From positions 1 to 61,697 of the forward strand of contig CAZZHG010000020.1 in the NCBI GenBank assembly GCA_964653655.1: a DNA stretch of 61,697 nt. Direction: 5' to 3'. The notes beneath the pieces were generated by a model. The model was not told the DNA's origin and made no database searches. It worked only from the letters and a program-made list of their open reading frames with translations. A program made the translations under genes and the position numbers. Position 1 is the first letter of the stretch, and each line of letters starts with the position of its first letter. This document shows, one piece after another, positions 50,310 to 58,664 of this stretch. This DNA is from CAZZHG01 sp964653655. GTDB lineage: Bacteria; Bdellovibrionota; FAC87; UBA2466.

Positions 50310-52393
50310 CCTCCTACTCGCCGGTTCGTTACCTACATTTGATAAAGCATCGGCCGAGATTCCTATTGCTCAGCGTGGGAATCTCCACGGCCATCGCCGC
50401 GGTAATCGGGCTCGTTTCTCCTTATCTCTATTCGTCGACCGCGCTCGTTCAGTACCAGCCCAAGGTGAATCTCCAACTGCCCATGGCCGACAACAACGTC
50501 GTCTTTCATAAAGTGACGTTGCTTGTGACGTCGACGAAAGTTCTGAACGAGGTGGCTAAGACGCTCGCGACGCAGCCGCTGGATCCCTATTACTACTTCC
50601 CGAAAACGATCCCGGTCACGGACATCCGCACCCGCGGAAAACTGCTGCTTCGCCACCTTGGCCTGCAGAAGCCCGTGGAGAACTGGAATCCGCTGACAAG
50701 ACTTCCCCTGAACTTCATCACCGCGCAGCTCGGGCGCCATCTAAAGGTGGGCTCGGACACCGGCAACATGACCATCAGCATCACCTACGAAGCGGGCGAT
50801 CCGGAAATCGCCCAGCGCATCACCAATCTCGTGGCCGATACGTTCACGGCCTTGAACCTGGAGCAGGAGAAGGACGAACTGAAACGCCAGGAAAAATATA
50901 TCGAGGACGCCATCGCAAGGCAGATGGACCTCATTCACTCCGCCGAAAGCGGGCTGCGCTCGATCGTCGAGGATCATCCGAGCATGGCCGTGAACGGAGA
51001 CGGCGAAAAAGCCGCGGGGGTTTCTCCGGCCGCCCAACGCTACGTGAAAAAACAGGAGCGCCTCGAAAAAATCGACGAAGAGCTGATTTCAAACCAGAAG
51101 ATGCTCGCCTCCATCCAGCAGGAGCTCGGGGGGAGCAGCAGCCAGCAGGCGGAAATCTCGGGCAACATCGCAAGCAAAGTGACCGAGGAACTCTCAGAAC
51201 TGGAGTTCAGGCGGCTAAACTCGGTCAAGTTCGGCGGCTACACCGAAGATCATCCCTCGATCTACAAGCTCGACAAACGGATAGGAGAATTGAAAGAAGT
51301 TCTCGCCAACCTCGGCGTGAGCCGGGGCACCGCCTCGGGCAAGAATTCCGTTCCGGGCGGAGACGTCCGCGGACTCTTCGCCCAAGCGACCTCGTTGCGG
51401 GAGAAGAACCGGGCGCTAAGAGCGGAGAAGGAAGTACTCTTCAAGTCGCTCGAAGAGGAAGACTCCAAGTTCCGACAGGCCGTGAAGGTGAACTTCGAAT
51501 ACGACTCGATCGGAAGGAATCTGAGCACAAGCCAGACCATTCTGAACGAACTGTACCGGGACCTCCAGAAGACCCGCTTGAGTTTGTCCGGCATGTCCGC
51601 TTCGGCGACGGTGTTGGCGAACGCCTCGTACTCGCCCCACTCGACCAACCTCTCGATTCAGCGGCGGATCTTCTTCGCGGCGTTCACGAACCTCGCGCTC
51701 ATCTTCTCGCTGCTGATCCTATACGAGATTTTCCGCCCGTCTCTGCTCGTATCGGACGACCTGCGCTCGCTGAAGCTCTCCCACCTCGGCCTTTTCAAAC
51801 CGGACGCAAAGGGCTTCGCGGAGCTGGCTTCGTGCCTTTGGTCCCTCGGAGAGACGAAGAACTCGACGCTTTCGGACCGGCCGAAAAAGAGGCTCGTGAG
51901 CCTAATCAACTTCGCGCCGACCGTCCCCTACGACACCTACGCAAACGATCTCGCGCAAGCCGCGGCGAAGGACGGACAGAAGGTGGCTCTCGTGTTCCTG
52001 GACGACACGGACAGCCAGCCCACCGCGAGCTCGTCTTCGGTGGTAACCGTGCGCCGAGTGAAAAAAGAAGATGCTCTCGTGACGTTGAGAGGCGTCGTGA
52101 ACGAGCTCAGGACGGAGCACGACATGGTGATGGTCGCCGAGACGGGAAAGCTCTCGGAACCGGTAGAGACCCTGCTCGCTCAGCTGACCGAGCACTTCGT
52201 CTATCTCGCCGAGTTCGGCCGCACGTTCCTCGCGCCGATTTCGAACGTGCGCTATCTGCCGGAGCTTCCGCGCAACGTGCGCCACTTCTCGGCCGTCGTA
52301 GACACGCCGCCGATCGATTTGCCCCAGTTCCCGCTTTTCAAGGGCCCGATGGGCCCGAAATTGAAGTCACTCTTTCGGAGGAAAGCCGCATGA
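50306..52393 (+). CDS. Polysaccharide co-polymerase (Wzz/GumC type) with degenerate tyrosine-kinase-like domain
   Basis: 695 residues from the ATG at 50306 (GGAGGGAG upstream); the frame is open 43 codons more inside the previous gene. Layout: membrane helix about 20-42, Wzz N-domain, a long periplasmic coiled coil (about 170-430) ending in the GNVR-like segment, second helix about 460-480, then a cytoplasmic domain (about 500-690) shaped like a BY-kinase/CpsD. That domain keeps a Walker A'-like strand (VALVFLDDTD) but the P-loop position reads APTVPYDTYAND with no GKS/T, so ATP binding is unlikely. It should set chain length of the exported polymer. Confidence 0.88.
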   Translation: MTSYSPVRYLHLIKHRPRFLLLSVGISTAIAAVIGLVSPYLYSSTALVQYQPKVNLQLPMADNNVVFHKVTLLVTSTKVLNEVAKTLATQPLDPYYYFPKTIPVTDIRTRGKLLLRHLGLQKPVENWNPLTRLPLNFITAQLGRHLKVGSDTGNMTISITYEAGDPEIAQRITNLVADTFTALNLEQEKDELKRQEKYIEDAIARQMDLIHSAESGLRSIVEDHPSMAVNGDGEKAAGVSPAAQRYVKKQERLEKIDEELISNQKMLASIQQELGGSSSQQAEISGNIASKVTEELSELEFRRLNSVKFGGYTEDHPSIYKLDKRIGELKEVLANLGVSRGTASGKNSVPGGDVRGLFAQATSLREKNRALRAEKEVLFKSLEEEDSKFRQAVKVNFEYDSIGRNLSTSQTILNELYRDLQKTRLSLSGMSASATVLANASYSPHSTNLSIQRRIFFAAFTNLALIFSLLILYEIFRPSLLVSDDLRSLKLSHLGLFKPDAKGFAELASCLWSLGETKNSTLSDRPKKRLVSLINFAPTVPYDTYANDLAQAAAKDGQKVALVFLDDTDSQPTASSSSVVTVRRVKKEDALVTLRGVVNELRTEHDMVMVAETGKLSEPVETLLAQLTEHFVYLAEFGRTFLAPISNVRYLPELPRNVRHFSAVVDTPPIDLPQFPLFKGPMGPKLKSLFRRKAA

Positions 52394-53052
52394 AACGGCT
52401 GAAGCAAAACCAACTAACTAGGTGCCACATGTCCGTACTTCTACTGTTGCTCTCTCTGAGCCGGCCGGCTTTCGCCGAGCACTCGGAAAGCACGCTGGCG
52501 GAGCGGGTGGAGACTCAGGCGGAGGTCGCCGTGGGCCACACCAACTTCACGGCGGCTCCGATGTCCCGGTTCGCCATTCTCGTTTCGGAGGCGGCCCAAG
52601 GCAACATGCCGCCCCAGCTGCTCGAAGGAAATGCCGATCCCGGCGGCGGTCCCCCGCTCGAGTTCCAGGGAGACAGGCCGGCGGCGATAACCCTCGGCCA
52701 GTTCATCGCGACCGCGCCGACGTCGACGTTGATTCCGCTGCAGTCGCTCCAGACGTCTCCGATGATTTCGGAGCTCGCGGGGCGTGCGGGCGACTCGATC
52801 CAGCTGCTGAACCTGGCCCTCGACAAGGCGGGAGGGATCCCGAATCCCTTTCTGACGATGTCGGCAAAGGGAGCGATTCAGTCCTGGAACAGTTTGGTGA
52901 ACACGCTGATGGACCGGATGGAGGCGCTCTATAAGGACCCCGTTCCCGACGTGCGGGAGTGGGAATCCATCCGTAACTTTCTGATGGACCCGAAAACCAT
53001 CGAGTACAGAGGAGTACTTGCTAACTTCGTCGAAAAGAAATCGGCCAAGTAA
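52390..53052 (+). CDS. Secreted protein of the exopolysaccharide operon, unknown function
   Basis: 220 residues; ATG overlaps the previous stop. Signal peptide to about residue 29 (LLLLLSLSRPAFA). The mature part begins acidic, then has a helical region (ITLGQFIATAPTSTLIPLQSLQTSP) and ends Lys-rich. No family recognised. The next gene starts inside its end. Probably periplasmic and part of polymer export or modification. Confidence 0.75.
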   Translation: MKRLKQNQLTRCHMSVLLLLLSLSRPAFAEHSESTLAERVETQAEVAVGHTNFTAAPMSRFAILVSEAAQGNMPPQLLEGNADPGGGPPLEFQGDRPAAITLGQFIATAPTSTLIPLQSLQTSPMISELAGRAGDSIQLLNLALDKAGGIPNPFLTMSAKGAIQSWNSLVNTLMDRMEALYKDPVPDVREWESIRNFLMDPKTIEYRGVLANFVEKKSAK

Positions 53053-53965
53053 GGCCGTCCTTTTCATGCTGCTCGTGGCCCTGTGGCTGGGTGCACCCGT
53101 CTGCCGTGCGGAGAGCACTGCGGCGGAGGAACAGCCCGGAGCCACGCCGAACTCGGTGGCGCCATCCAACATCGAATGGTTCCGCAAGAATCTAATGGTA
53201 AAAGAGGTCCCGATGACGGCGGCGGAAAAGCGCCGTCTCGTCGATGCCATTGCAGGGCTCAAGGAGAGCCGCCGCGGAAGCTGGCCCGCGCCCTCTTCCT
53301 CAATCGCGTCGCCCTCCGGTTTCGGCGCTTCGTGGACGGAAGTGTTCTTCGGCGCGAGCGTGCAGAACCGTCCCCGCTTCCGCAACAAAGCCAACGGGAC
53401 GGGCTACGTCGGCTTCGGCATAGGCAACCCGCGTGAGAACATCGGCATCGAGACCTCCATCGGAATCTACGGCCTCATCCCGCCAGGAGAACGCGGCGGC
53501 ATCAACGTGAAAGCGCATCGCCTGCTCGGCAACGGGCTCGGCGTGTCCGTCGGCTTCGACAACGTCTTCGTCTGGGGCGGCGCGGACGCGAAGCCCGCCC
53601 ACTATTTCGCCATCTCGAAAACTTTCAGCCTGAAGGAGTCCGTCTTCGATCCCTTCAGCCAGCTGACTCTCCATGGCGGCATCGGCGACGGCGGCTACCG
53701 CTCGGAGGCCAACGTCTTCGCCAACACAGGCGGCTTCGGCTGGTTCGCTTCCGCGGGACTGCGCGTGCTCGCCCCGCTGGGCCTCATCCTGAACTGGTCG
53801 GGCCAGGATCTCTTCGCCGGAGTTTCCATCACGCCTTCGCAGCGGTATCCGATCTCGGTCACCTTTGCCGCTCAAGACATCACCCACACCGCCGGTAACG
53901 GCGTACGCTTCCTCATCAGCGTCGCCTACACCGAGTCCATCTGGCGCTTGCCGCTCTTTAACTAA
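53018..53965 (+). CDS. Predicted outer-membrane beta-barrel protein
   Basis: 315 residues if started at the TTG at 53018, which gives a basic N-terminus before the signal helix and has AGAGGAG close upstream; the ATG at 53066 is the alternative. The signal ends near PVCRA. From residue about 110 on, the sequence alternates hydrophobic and polar residues in 14 or so strands rich in Gly and aromatic residues (GYVGFGIGNPRENIGIETSIGIYG), typical of an outer-membrane barrel, ending PLFN. It overlaps the previous gene by 35 nt. Possibly the export channel or a cell-surface part of the polysaccharide system; there is no Wza-like sequence. Confidence 0.72.
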   Translation: MLTSSKRNRPSKAVLFMLLVALWLGAPVCRAESTAAEEQPGATPNSVAPSNIEWFRKNLMVKEVPMTAAEKRRLVDAIAGLKESRRGSWPAPSSSIASPSGFGASWTEVFFGASVQNRPRFRNKANGTGYVGFGIGNPRENIGIETSIGIYGLIPPGERGGINVKAHRLLGNGLGVSVGFDNVFVWGGADAKPAHYFAISKTFSLKESVFDPFSQLTLHGGIGDGGYRSEANVFANTGGFGWFASAGLRVLAPLGLILNWSGQDLFAGVSITPSQRYPISVTFAAQDITHTAGNGVRFLISVAYTESIWRLPLFN

Positions 53966-54011
53966 CGCGAGTCCCCACAAGTTTTCCCGCGATTCTGCCG
54001 ATACGCACTGT

Positions 54012-55319
54012 ATGGGAGTGCGTCTTACATTCCTCGCTCTGCTCTTCGCTTTCGCGGCTTCCGCGGCCGAAGTGCAGACTTTGAGCGAGGACCGGCTGGT
54101 TCTGATCGCGGGACAGCCCGAGGGAGAACCTTGGCAGGTCCAGGAGTCGGCGTGTGTCTTCAGAAACACCCAGCGAATCGCCTGCGGCTACGTCGAGACT
54201 CTGAACGAGGCCGCCGGCCGGATCATTCTGACTTCCTCGAGCGGAGTCGGCGTACAGCTCGGAGACCGGGTCGAGCGCGTCGAGTTCACCTCCAACGTGT
54301 TCCGCACGGTCCCCGGTCGCAATACCTTCTACGTAACTCATGAAGCGAACCGCAACTGGGAGACCGGCGACACAGCCTGTCTCGCCCGCGAGGGAAAAGT
54401 TTACGGCTGCGGCCTCGTAGTCCAAACCGACGAGGTGCGGGCCGAGTTGCAGCTTTACGAAAGCCAGACTCCGGTACCCAAGGTCGGCGACGAAGTTCGC
54501 CGCACCGGCGGCCGCGTGAAGGTGATCTCCGGGGTCGAAGACCACGCGATGGCGGAGCAGCCGAAATCCGGAAACTGGAAGGTAGGTCAAGCCGTCGCTC
54601 TTTTCCGCGATGGCCGCGGCATCGGCACGGGCCGAGTTTCTACGAGCACGCAAACGGATGCCGAGGTCCGCATCGCGACTTACATTGAGATCGCGGGACC
54701 TGGGGACACGGTGCTGCCGGTCTCCTCTCTAGCGGAAGAGCCGCCTCCTCAGGAGCGCCCGGAAGTCGCCGCCGCGCCCCAGCCCCAGCCCCAGCCCGCG
54801 CGCAAAGCCGCTTCCGCCGATCCCGCGGTGATCGCGCCTCCGCCCCAGATGACGGCCATGAAGACGATGAAGAAACCGCCGAAGCCGCCCGGCCCGATGC
54901 TCCTTTCCTTCGGAATGGTGTCGGTCGGAAGCTCTCTGCGTTTCCTGCGGCTGGAGAGACGTTTCCAGGATCGCTACCGCCTCGGCTCCATGAATTATCT
55001 GGTCGGCGGCACGGTCGTCGACGGGGATCTGAAGGGTTTCGGCTCTTTCATTACGGGTTCCTACCAGCCGTTCGACGGAGCGCTTCGCGGGGTCTTCTTC
55101 CAGGCGGGCCTCGGCCTCATGAGCATGGAAACCGCCGGCGGCGCTAAAGAACGGCTCGTCGCCATTTCCGGGTCCGCGCATCTCGGTTCCCGCTGGACGT
55201 GGGCCTCGGGATTCTCCGCCGCAATCTCCGGCGGAGCGATAATCGTCTTCGGACAAAGCACGCCCCGAATCCCCACCTCCTTACCCAGCGTCATCGCCGA
55301 GCTCGGCCTGCATTTTTGA
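54012..55319 (+). CDS. Secreted repeat protein with C-terminal barrel-like domain
   Basis: 435 residues. Signal peptide 1-18 (LTFLALLFAFAASA). Three diverged copies of an SH3-like unit (about 35-90, 115-165, 195-240) each with a C/A-x-F/L-R-x-G-x-x-x-G/A-x-G segment followed by GDxV/GDE (RVERVEF, DEVRRTG, DTVLPVS). A Pro/Gln/Ala linker with (QP)n at about 255-270 follows, then about 140 residues of alternating beta strands (FGMVSVGSSLRFLRLERR) ending LHF, the mark of a barrel or surface domain. No family recognised. 46 nt after the preceding gene. Confidence 0.72.
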   Translation: MGVRLTFLALLFAFAASAAEVQTLSEDRLVLIAGQPEGEPWQVQESACVFRNTQRIACGYVETLNEAAGRIILTSSSGVGVQLGDRVERVEFTSNVFRTVPGRNTFYVTHEANRNWETGDTACLAREGKVYGCGLVVQTDEVRAELQLYESQTPVPKVGDEVRRTGGRVKVISGVEDHAMAEQPKSGNWKVGQAVALFRDGRGIGTGRVSTSTQTDAEVRIATYIEIAGPGDTVLPVSSLAEEPPPQERPEVAAAPQPQPQPARKAASADPAVIAPPPQMTAMKTMKKPPKPPGPMLLSFGMVSVGSSLRFLRLERRFQDRYRLGSMNYLVGGTVVDGDLKGFGSFITGSYQPFDGALRGVFFQAGLGLMSMETAGGAKERLVAISGSAHLGSRWTWASGFSAAISGGAIIVFGQSTPRIPTSLPSVIAELGLHF

Positions 55320-55322
55320 TGC

Positions 55323-56123
55323 TTACTGCGGAAGAAGAAGCGGATCGCCGCGCCGGCGTACGTGAGCGAAGCTCCACTCGAGAGCCGCCCAGCCAAGGGC
55401 CAGCGCTAGAACGCCGACCCCGACCCAAGCCGCCGCCGCCTTCGTCGTTTCCACGGTCCAGCCGACGGCAATCACCGAGCGAGCGGTTTCCATCACCCAG
55501 GTGAAGGGAGACAGGATGAGACTCCATTGCCGGACGGGATCGGGAAGCGCGCTCAAGGGAAAGTAGGCCCCCGACAAAACCGCCGCGAACGTTCCGATAT
55601 GGGCGAGTACCGCCTGCCCACGGCCGAACCGCACGAGGGCGGCCCCCGCCATCAACCCGATACCGAGAAAGAGCGGCACCGCAAAAAGCTGGAGAGCAAT
55701 CAGCTCTGCGATTCTCCACGCAGAAACACTGAGCCCGAACACCACGGCGGCGACGGTCCAGGTTACCGCGAGCCCGAAGACTTCCCTCGGCACATGGGCG
55801 GCCGCCTGAAAGGCGGCAAGTAGCGGCGCCGGAACGGGCAAAGTGAGAAAGAGCTCGAGCGTCCCGTCACTCACCCCGCTTCGGATGCTTTGAGTGACTC
55901 CGCCCCAAAGGGTAAGCGGAATCAGAAGAGTCGCCTCTCCGATGACGACGAAAGTGAAGTAGTCGCCGGAAAAAGAGAGCGCCGGCCCGATGGCCCGCGA
56001 GGTGAGCCAATAGAAAAGAAGCGAGGAGAGGCTTGCCACGCACTCGCCGACGAGGGCCGCGAAAGGCGAGCGGCCGGAATCGAGAAGCGCCTTTCGGACG
56101 AATATCCCCCAAGCCCCGATCAT
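55323..56123 (-). CDS. ABC-2 type transporter permease
   Basis: 266 residues from the ATG at 56123, overlapping the ATPase stop (ATGA); longer frames are not supported. Six membrane helices, with GAYFPLSALPDPVRQWSLILSPFTWVMETAR being the ABC-2 signature. Partner of the adjacent ATPase. Substrate unknown. The 3' end lies 3 nt from the convergent secreted-protein gene. Confidence 0.88.
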   Translation of the reverse strand: MIGAWGIFVRKALLDSGRSPFAALVGECVASLSSLLFYWLTSRAIGPALSFSGDYFTFVVIGEATLLIPLTLWGGVTQSIRSGVSDGTLELFLTLPVPAPLLAAFQAAAHVPREVFGLAVTWTVAAVVFGLSVSAWRIAELIALQLFAVPLFLGIGLMAGAALVRFGRGQAVLAHIGTFAAVLSGAYFPLSALPDPVRQWSLILSPFTWVMETARSVIAVGWTVETTKAAAAWVGVGVLALALGWAALEWSFAHVRRRGDPLLLPQ

Positions 56124-56770
56124 GCGTGCCCTCCGAGCTCGAACTTTTTCGCGGGAACCCCTTCCCAGTCGGACTCCGTATGGCTCGACAGAAGCACGGC
56201 GCTCTTTTGCCCGACCTGGGTCAGAAGATGCCCGATCTCCGAACGAGTCTGCTTGTCCAGGCTCCGGGTCGGCTCGTCGAGAAGCAGCACCGCCGGATGG
56301 CCCAGCCACGCGCGCGCGATGTGAAGGGTTTGCTTCATTCCGGCGGAACAAACGCAGTAGGGAGTCGAAAGCGCCCGGTTCAGCGTGGGAAGCTTTTCGA
56401 TCTCCCCGAGCCTTCGATTGAACTCCTTGCGCCCGATGTTTCGAAGGTAAGCGTGGAGCAAAAGATTCTCACGGCCGCAAAGGCGGGAGAAAAAGCCTCC
56501 GTCCGTCGCCGGAACCCACCCGATGGCCCGCCGCACTCCCTTGGCCGAGCGAAGCAGAGACTTTCCGCCCACCACGGCGTCCCCTTCGCTTGGAGTGAGC
56601 AACGTCGCGAGAACTTTCAAAAGCGTCGTTTTTCCGGAGCCGTTGGGTCCGGTAAGGACGGCAATCTCCCCTTCCCTGATTTCCCAGTTCAAGGACTGAA
56701 AGATCCAGCGGTCGGCGAAACGGCGGCCGAGATTATCAAGCGTGAGGAGCGGCTGAGGCATGGGCTTCAT
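56120..56770 (-). CDS. ABC transporter ATP-binding protein, short
   Basis: 216 residues. Walker A GPNGSGKT, Q-loop-like VPATDGGFF, signature CSAGMKQ (usual LSGGQ is altered), Walker B AVLLLDEPTRSLD, and switch SSHTE. The normal Q of the Q-loop is not obvious. It begins inside the MFS gene (35-nt overlap) and couples to the permease gene. Forms an ABC-2 exporter like those for heme or small compounds, but no function can be assigned. Confidence 0.88.
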   Translation of the reverse strand: MKPMPQPLLTLDNLGRRFADRWIFQSLNWEIREGEIAVLTGPNGSGKTTLLKVLATLLTPSEGDAVVGGKSLLRSAKGVRRAIGWVPATDGGFFSRLCGRENLLLHAYLRNIGRKEFNRRLGEIEKLPTLNRALSTPYCVCSAGMKQTLHIARAWLGHPAVLLLDEPTRSLDKQTRSEIGHLLTQVGQKSAVLLSSHTESDWEGVPAKKFELGGHA

Positions 56771-57992
56771 TGTACCTCGCGGCGGCGCGAACGGGCAGAC
56801 GGAACGCCAACGCGACGCAGACGAGAGTCAAACCGCCGCCGATGTAGAAAGGCAAACCGATTCCCCGCTCGAAGAGAAGGCCGGCGACCGACGGGCCGAA
56901 CACTCGTCCCAGAGCGGAAAGCGACTGGGAAAGGCCCAGGGTGGTTCCCTGCTCATCCGCGTCAACGGATTGCGAGAGCAGACTCACGAGGGAAGGATTG
57001 CTGAGCCCCGAGCCGGCGGCGATCCACGAACAGGCGAGAACGACCATCCAGTAATGACCGACGTGTCCGGTGATGGGGATCGCCGCGAGACCCACGGCGA
57101 CCAGCAGCAGGCCGATGCGAAGCAAGTTTCCCTCGCCGAAGCGGCGGGCGAGCCGCCCAATTAGCCCGCCCTGAACGACGATCGCGGTGACGCCCACCAC
57201 GATGAGCGCGTAGGAAGTGAGCATGGCCGCGTGGCGCAGATTTTCCGCCGTGGGAGAAGTGCTCGTTCCCGCCCAAACGTAGCCGATGTAGAGCCCGAGC
57301 ACCTGCTCCATGAGGGAAAAGGCGGAAGTGAAAATGAAGGCGATGGCGAAGAGCGTTCCGACATTGGTGTGGCGGGCCGCGTGCTTCACGGCCTCGAGGG
57401 AAAGCGGCGCCCGATGGCTCGCTCCCTTTCCCCGTCTTTCGACTGGATAGGTTTCGGGGAGAAGAAAGTAAGCGGCGAACCAGTTCACAACCGCGAGTCC
57501 AGCGGCCACCAACGCGGGCGCCGCGAGCCCGAACTTCGAAAAGACCCCTCCGATGGCGGGCCCCACGGTGAACCCGAGGCCGAAGGCGGCGCCGATGATA
57601 CCCATGCCCTTCGCGCGGCTCGCCCTATCGGTGGAGTCGGCGATGATCGCCTGCGCCGTTCCGATGTTCGCGCCGCCGAGACCGGCGAGCATGCGGGCCG
57701 CGAACAAGATCCCGAGGGAAGCTGAAAATCCGAAAAGCGCGTAACCGACGGCGGTGACGGCGATGCTGACCAGCATCACCGGACGTCGGCCCACCTTATC
57801 TGAAAGCCGTCCCCAAAAAGGAGCGAACAAAAATTGCATCAAGGAGAAGGAGGCACCGAGCAGCGTGATGATCGTCGGGCTCGCCCCGAGGGTTTCGGCG
57901 TAGAAGGGTTGAACCGGGATGATGATCCCGAATCCAAGCAAGTCGAGAAAGATCGTCAGAAACACGACGCCGAGAATCTTTTTTTGGGTCAT
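56736..57992 (-). CDS. MFS efflux transporter (TetA/DHA1-like)
   Basis: 418 residues, 12 membrane helices. DHA1 marks: LDLLGFGIIIPVQPFYAETLGAS, GRLSDKVGRRPVML (motif A) and GFTVGPAIGG (motif C). Similar to tetracycline and multidrug exporters, which use proton antiport. The ATG overlaps the stop of the NfeD-like gene (TGATG). Substrate cannot be read from sequence. Confidence 0.92.
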   Translation of the reverse strand: MTQKKILGVVFLTIFLDLLGFGIIIPVQPFYAETLGASPTIITLLGASFSLMQFLFAPFWGRLSDKVGRRPVMLVSIAVTAVGYALFGFSASLGILFAARMLAGLGGANIGTAQAIIADSTDRASRAKGMGIIGAAFGLGFTVGPAIGGVFSKFGLAAPALVAAGLAVVNWFAAYFLLPETYPVERRGKGASHRAPLSLEAVKHAARHTNVGTLFAIAFIFTSAFSLMEQVLGLYIGYVWAGTSTSPTAENLRHAAMLTSYALIVVGVTAIVVQGGLIGRLARRFGEGNLLRIGLLLVAVGLAAIPITGHVGHYWMVVLACSWIAAGSGLSNPSLVSLLSQSVDADEQGTTLGLSQSLSALGRVFGPSVAGLLFERGIGLPFYIGGGLTLVCVALAFRLPVRAAARYNEAHASAAPHA

Positions 57993-58333
57993 CAATGCCT
58001 TTCCACTACTCCGCCCGCCGCCGTGACGACGATCGTGTGGGTGGGTTCGACGCGCTCGACGAAGACCACTTCGCCGACTTTCAGGTCCCGGCCCGCCTCG
58101 TTACGCGCGGACCAAACGCTGCCGCGGTAGGAAACGGACCCGGTTTGCCCGAGCCGGATGTCTTCCGACAGCACAAGCCTCTCGCGCTTACCGGGAGAGG
58201 GCAAGCCGGGATCGTCGTCCTCTTCCCGAACCGGCCCGGAGCGGCGCCCGCGGAGTATGACAATCCAAGCCGCGAGCCCACAAAGGAGCAGCGCTGCCGT
58301 CGCCCAAAGGATTCTGCGGTAAAACGATTCCAT
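57992..58333 (-). CDS. Short NfeD-like membrane protein
   Basis: 113 residues from the ATG at 58333. One membrane helix (about 6-28) and a C-terminal OB-fold with LGQTGSVSYRGSVWSARNE and GEVVFVERVEPTHTIVV, typical of NfeD (PF01957). The N-terminal protease part of full-length NfeD is absent; short forms usually act with a stomatin/flotillin-like protein, none of which is encoded here. GGAGG lies 11 nt upstream. Confidence 0.82.
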   Translation of the reverse strand: MESFYRRILWATAALLLCGLAAWIVILRGRRSGPVREEDDDPGLPSPGKRERLVLSEDIRLGQTGSVSYRGSVWSARNEAGRDLKVGEVVFVERVEPTHTIVVTAAGGVVERH

Positions 58334-58664
58334 CGGTCCGAGCCTCCGAGCCCCGGAGTTTAACCCAAGCTCGGCCCGAATACCTTCGCGGGACGTCGAA
58401 GCGACCCGGTTCAGCGAAGTTGGAGAACCAACTTCCCGTACACTGACGGAAAACAGCCGCACGACGGCATTCCCGCTGTCCAAGAGACAGACCTCCAAGC
58501 GTGCGGGGATTACAGGGAAAAAGGCTCACCGGAGAGTGCGCGGCAGCAAACGAAATGGAATACGATCGACACCTCGTGCAGCGGGGGCGGGGCACCACTC
58601 TTGCAAAATCCCTCCCCCGAAGGCCCGCGGACCCTTGTCCACGGGGATAGACTTTGGAGCACGT
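58334..58664. other. 331-nt divergent region with a perfect inverted repeat
   Basis: No gene: the open frames on both strands are rich in rare arginine codons and have no domain. It carries the perfect inverted repeat at 58416-58435, listed separately, and must contain promoters for the NfeD-like and DUF4214-like genes. No clear -35/-10 pair is seen. Confidence 0.45.
58416..58435. promoter_or_regulatory. 8-4-8 perfect inverted repeat, candidate operator
   Basis: GAAGTTGG and CCAACTTC around AGAA. Perfect symmetry over 8 bp on each side. It sits roughly 80 nt before the NfeD-like gene and 230 nt before the DUF4214 gene. It could be a regulator site or an RNA hairpin; there is no T-tract. Confidence 0.55.

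Noticed and set aside
54778..54805. Short CCCCAG tandem repeat
   Set aside because: It simply encodes the Gln-Pro linker of the secreted repeat protein; no sign of phase variation such as a frameshifted copy.
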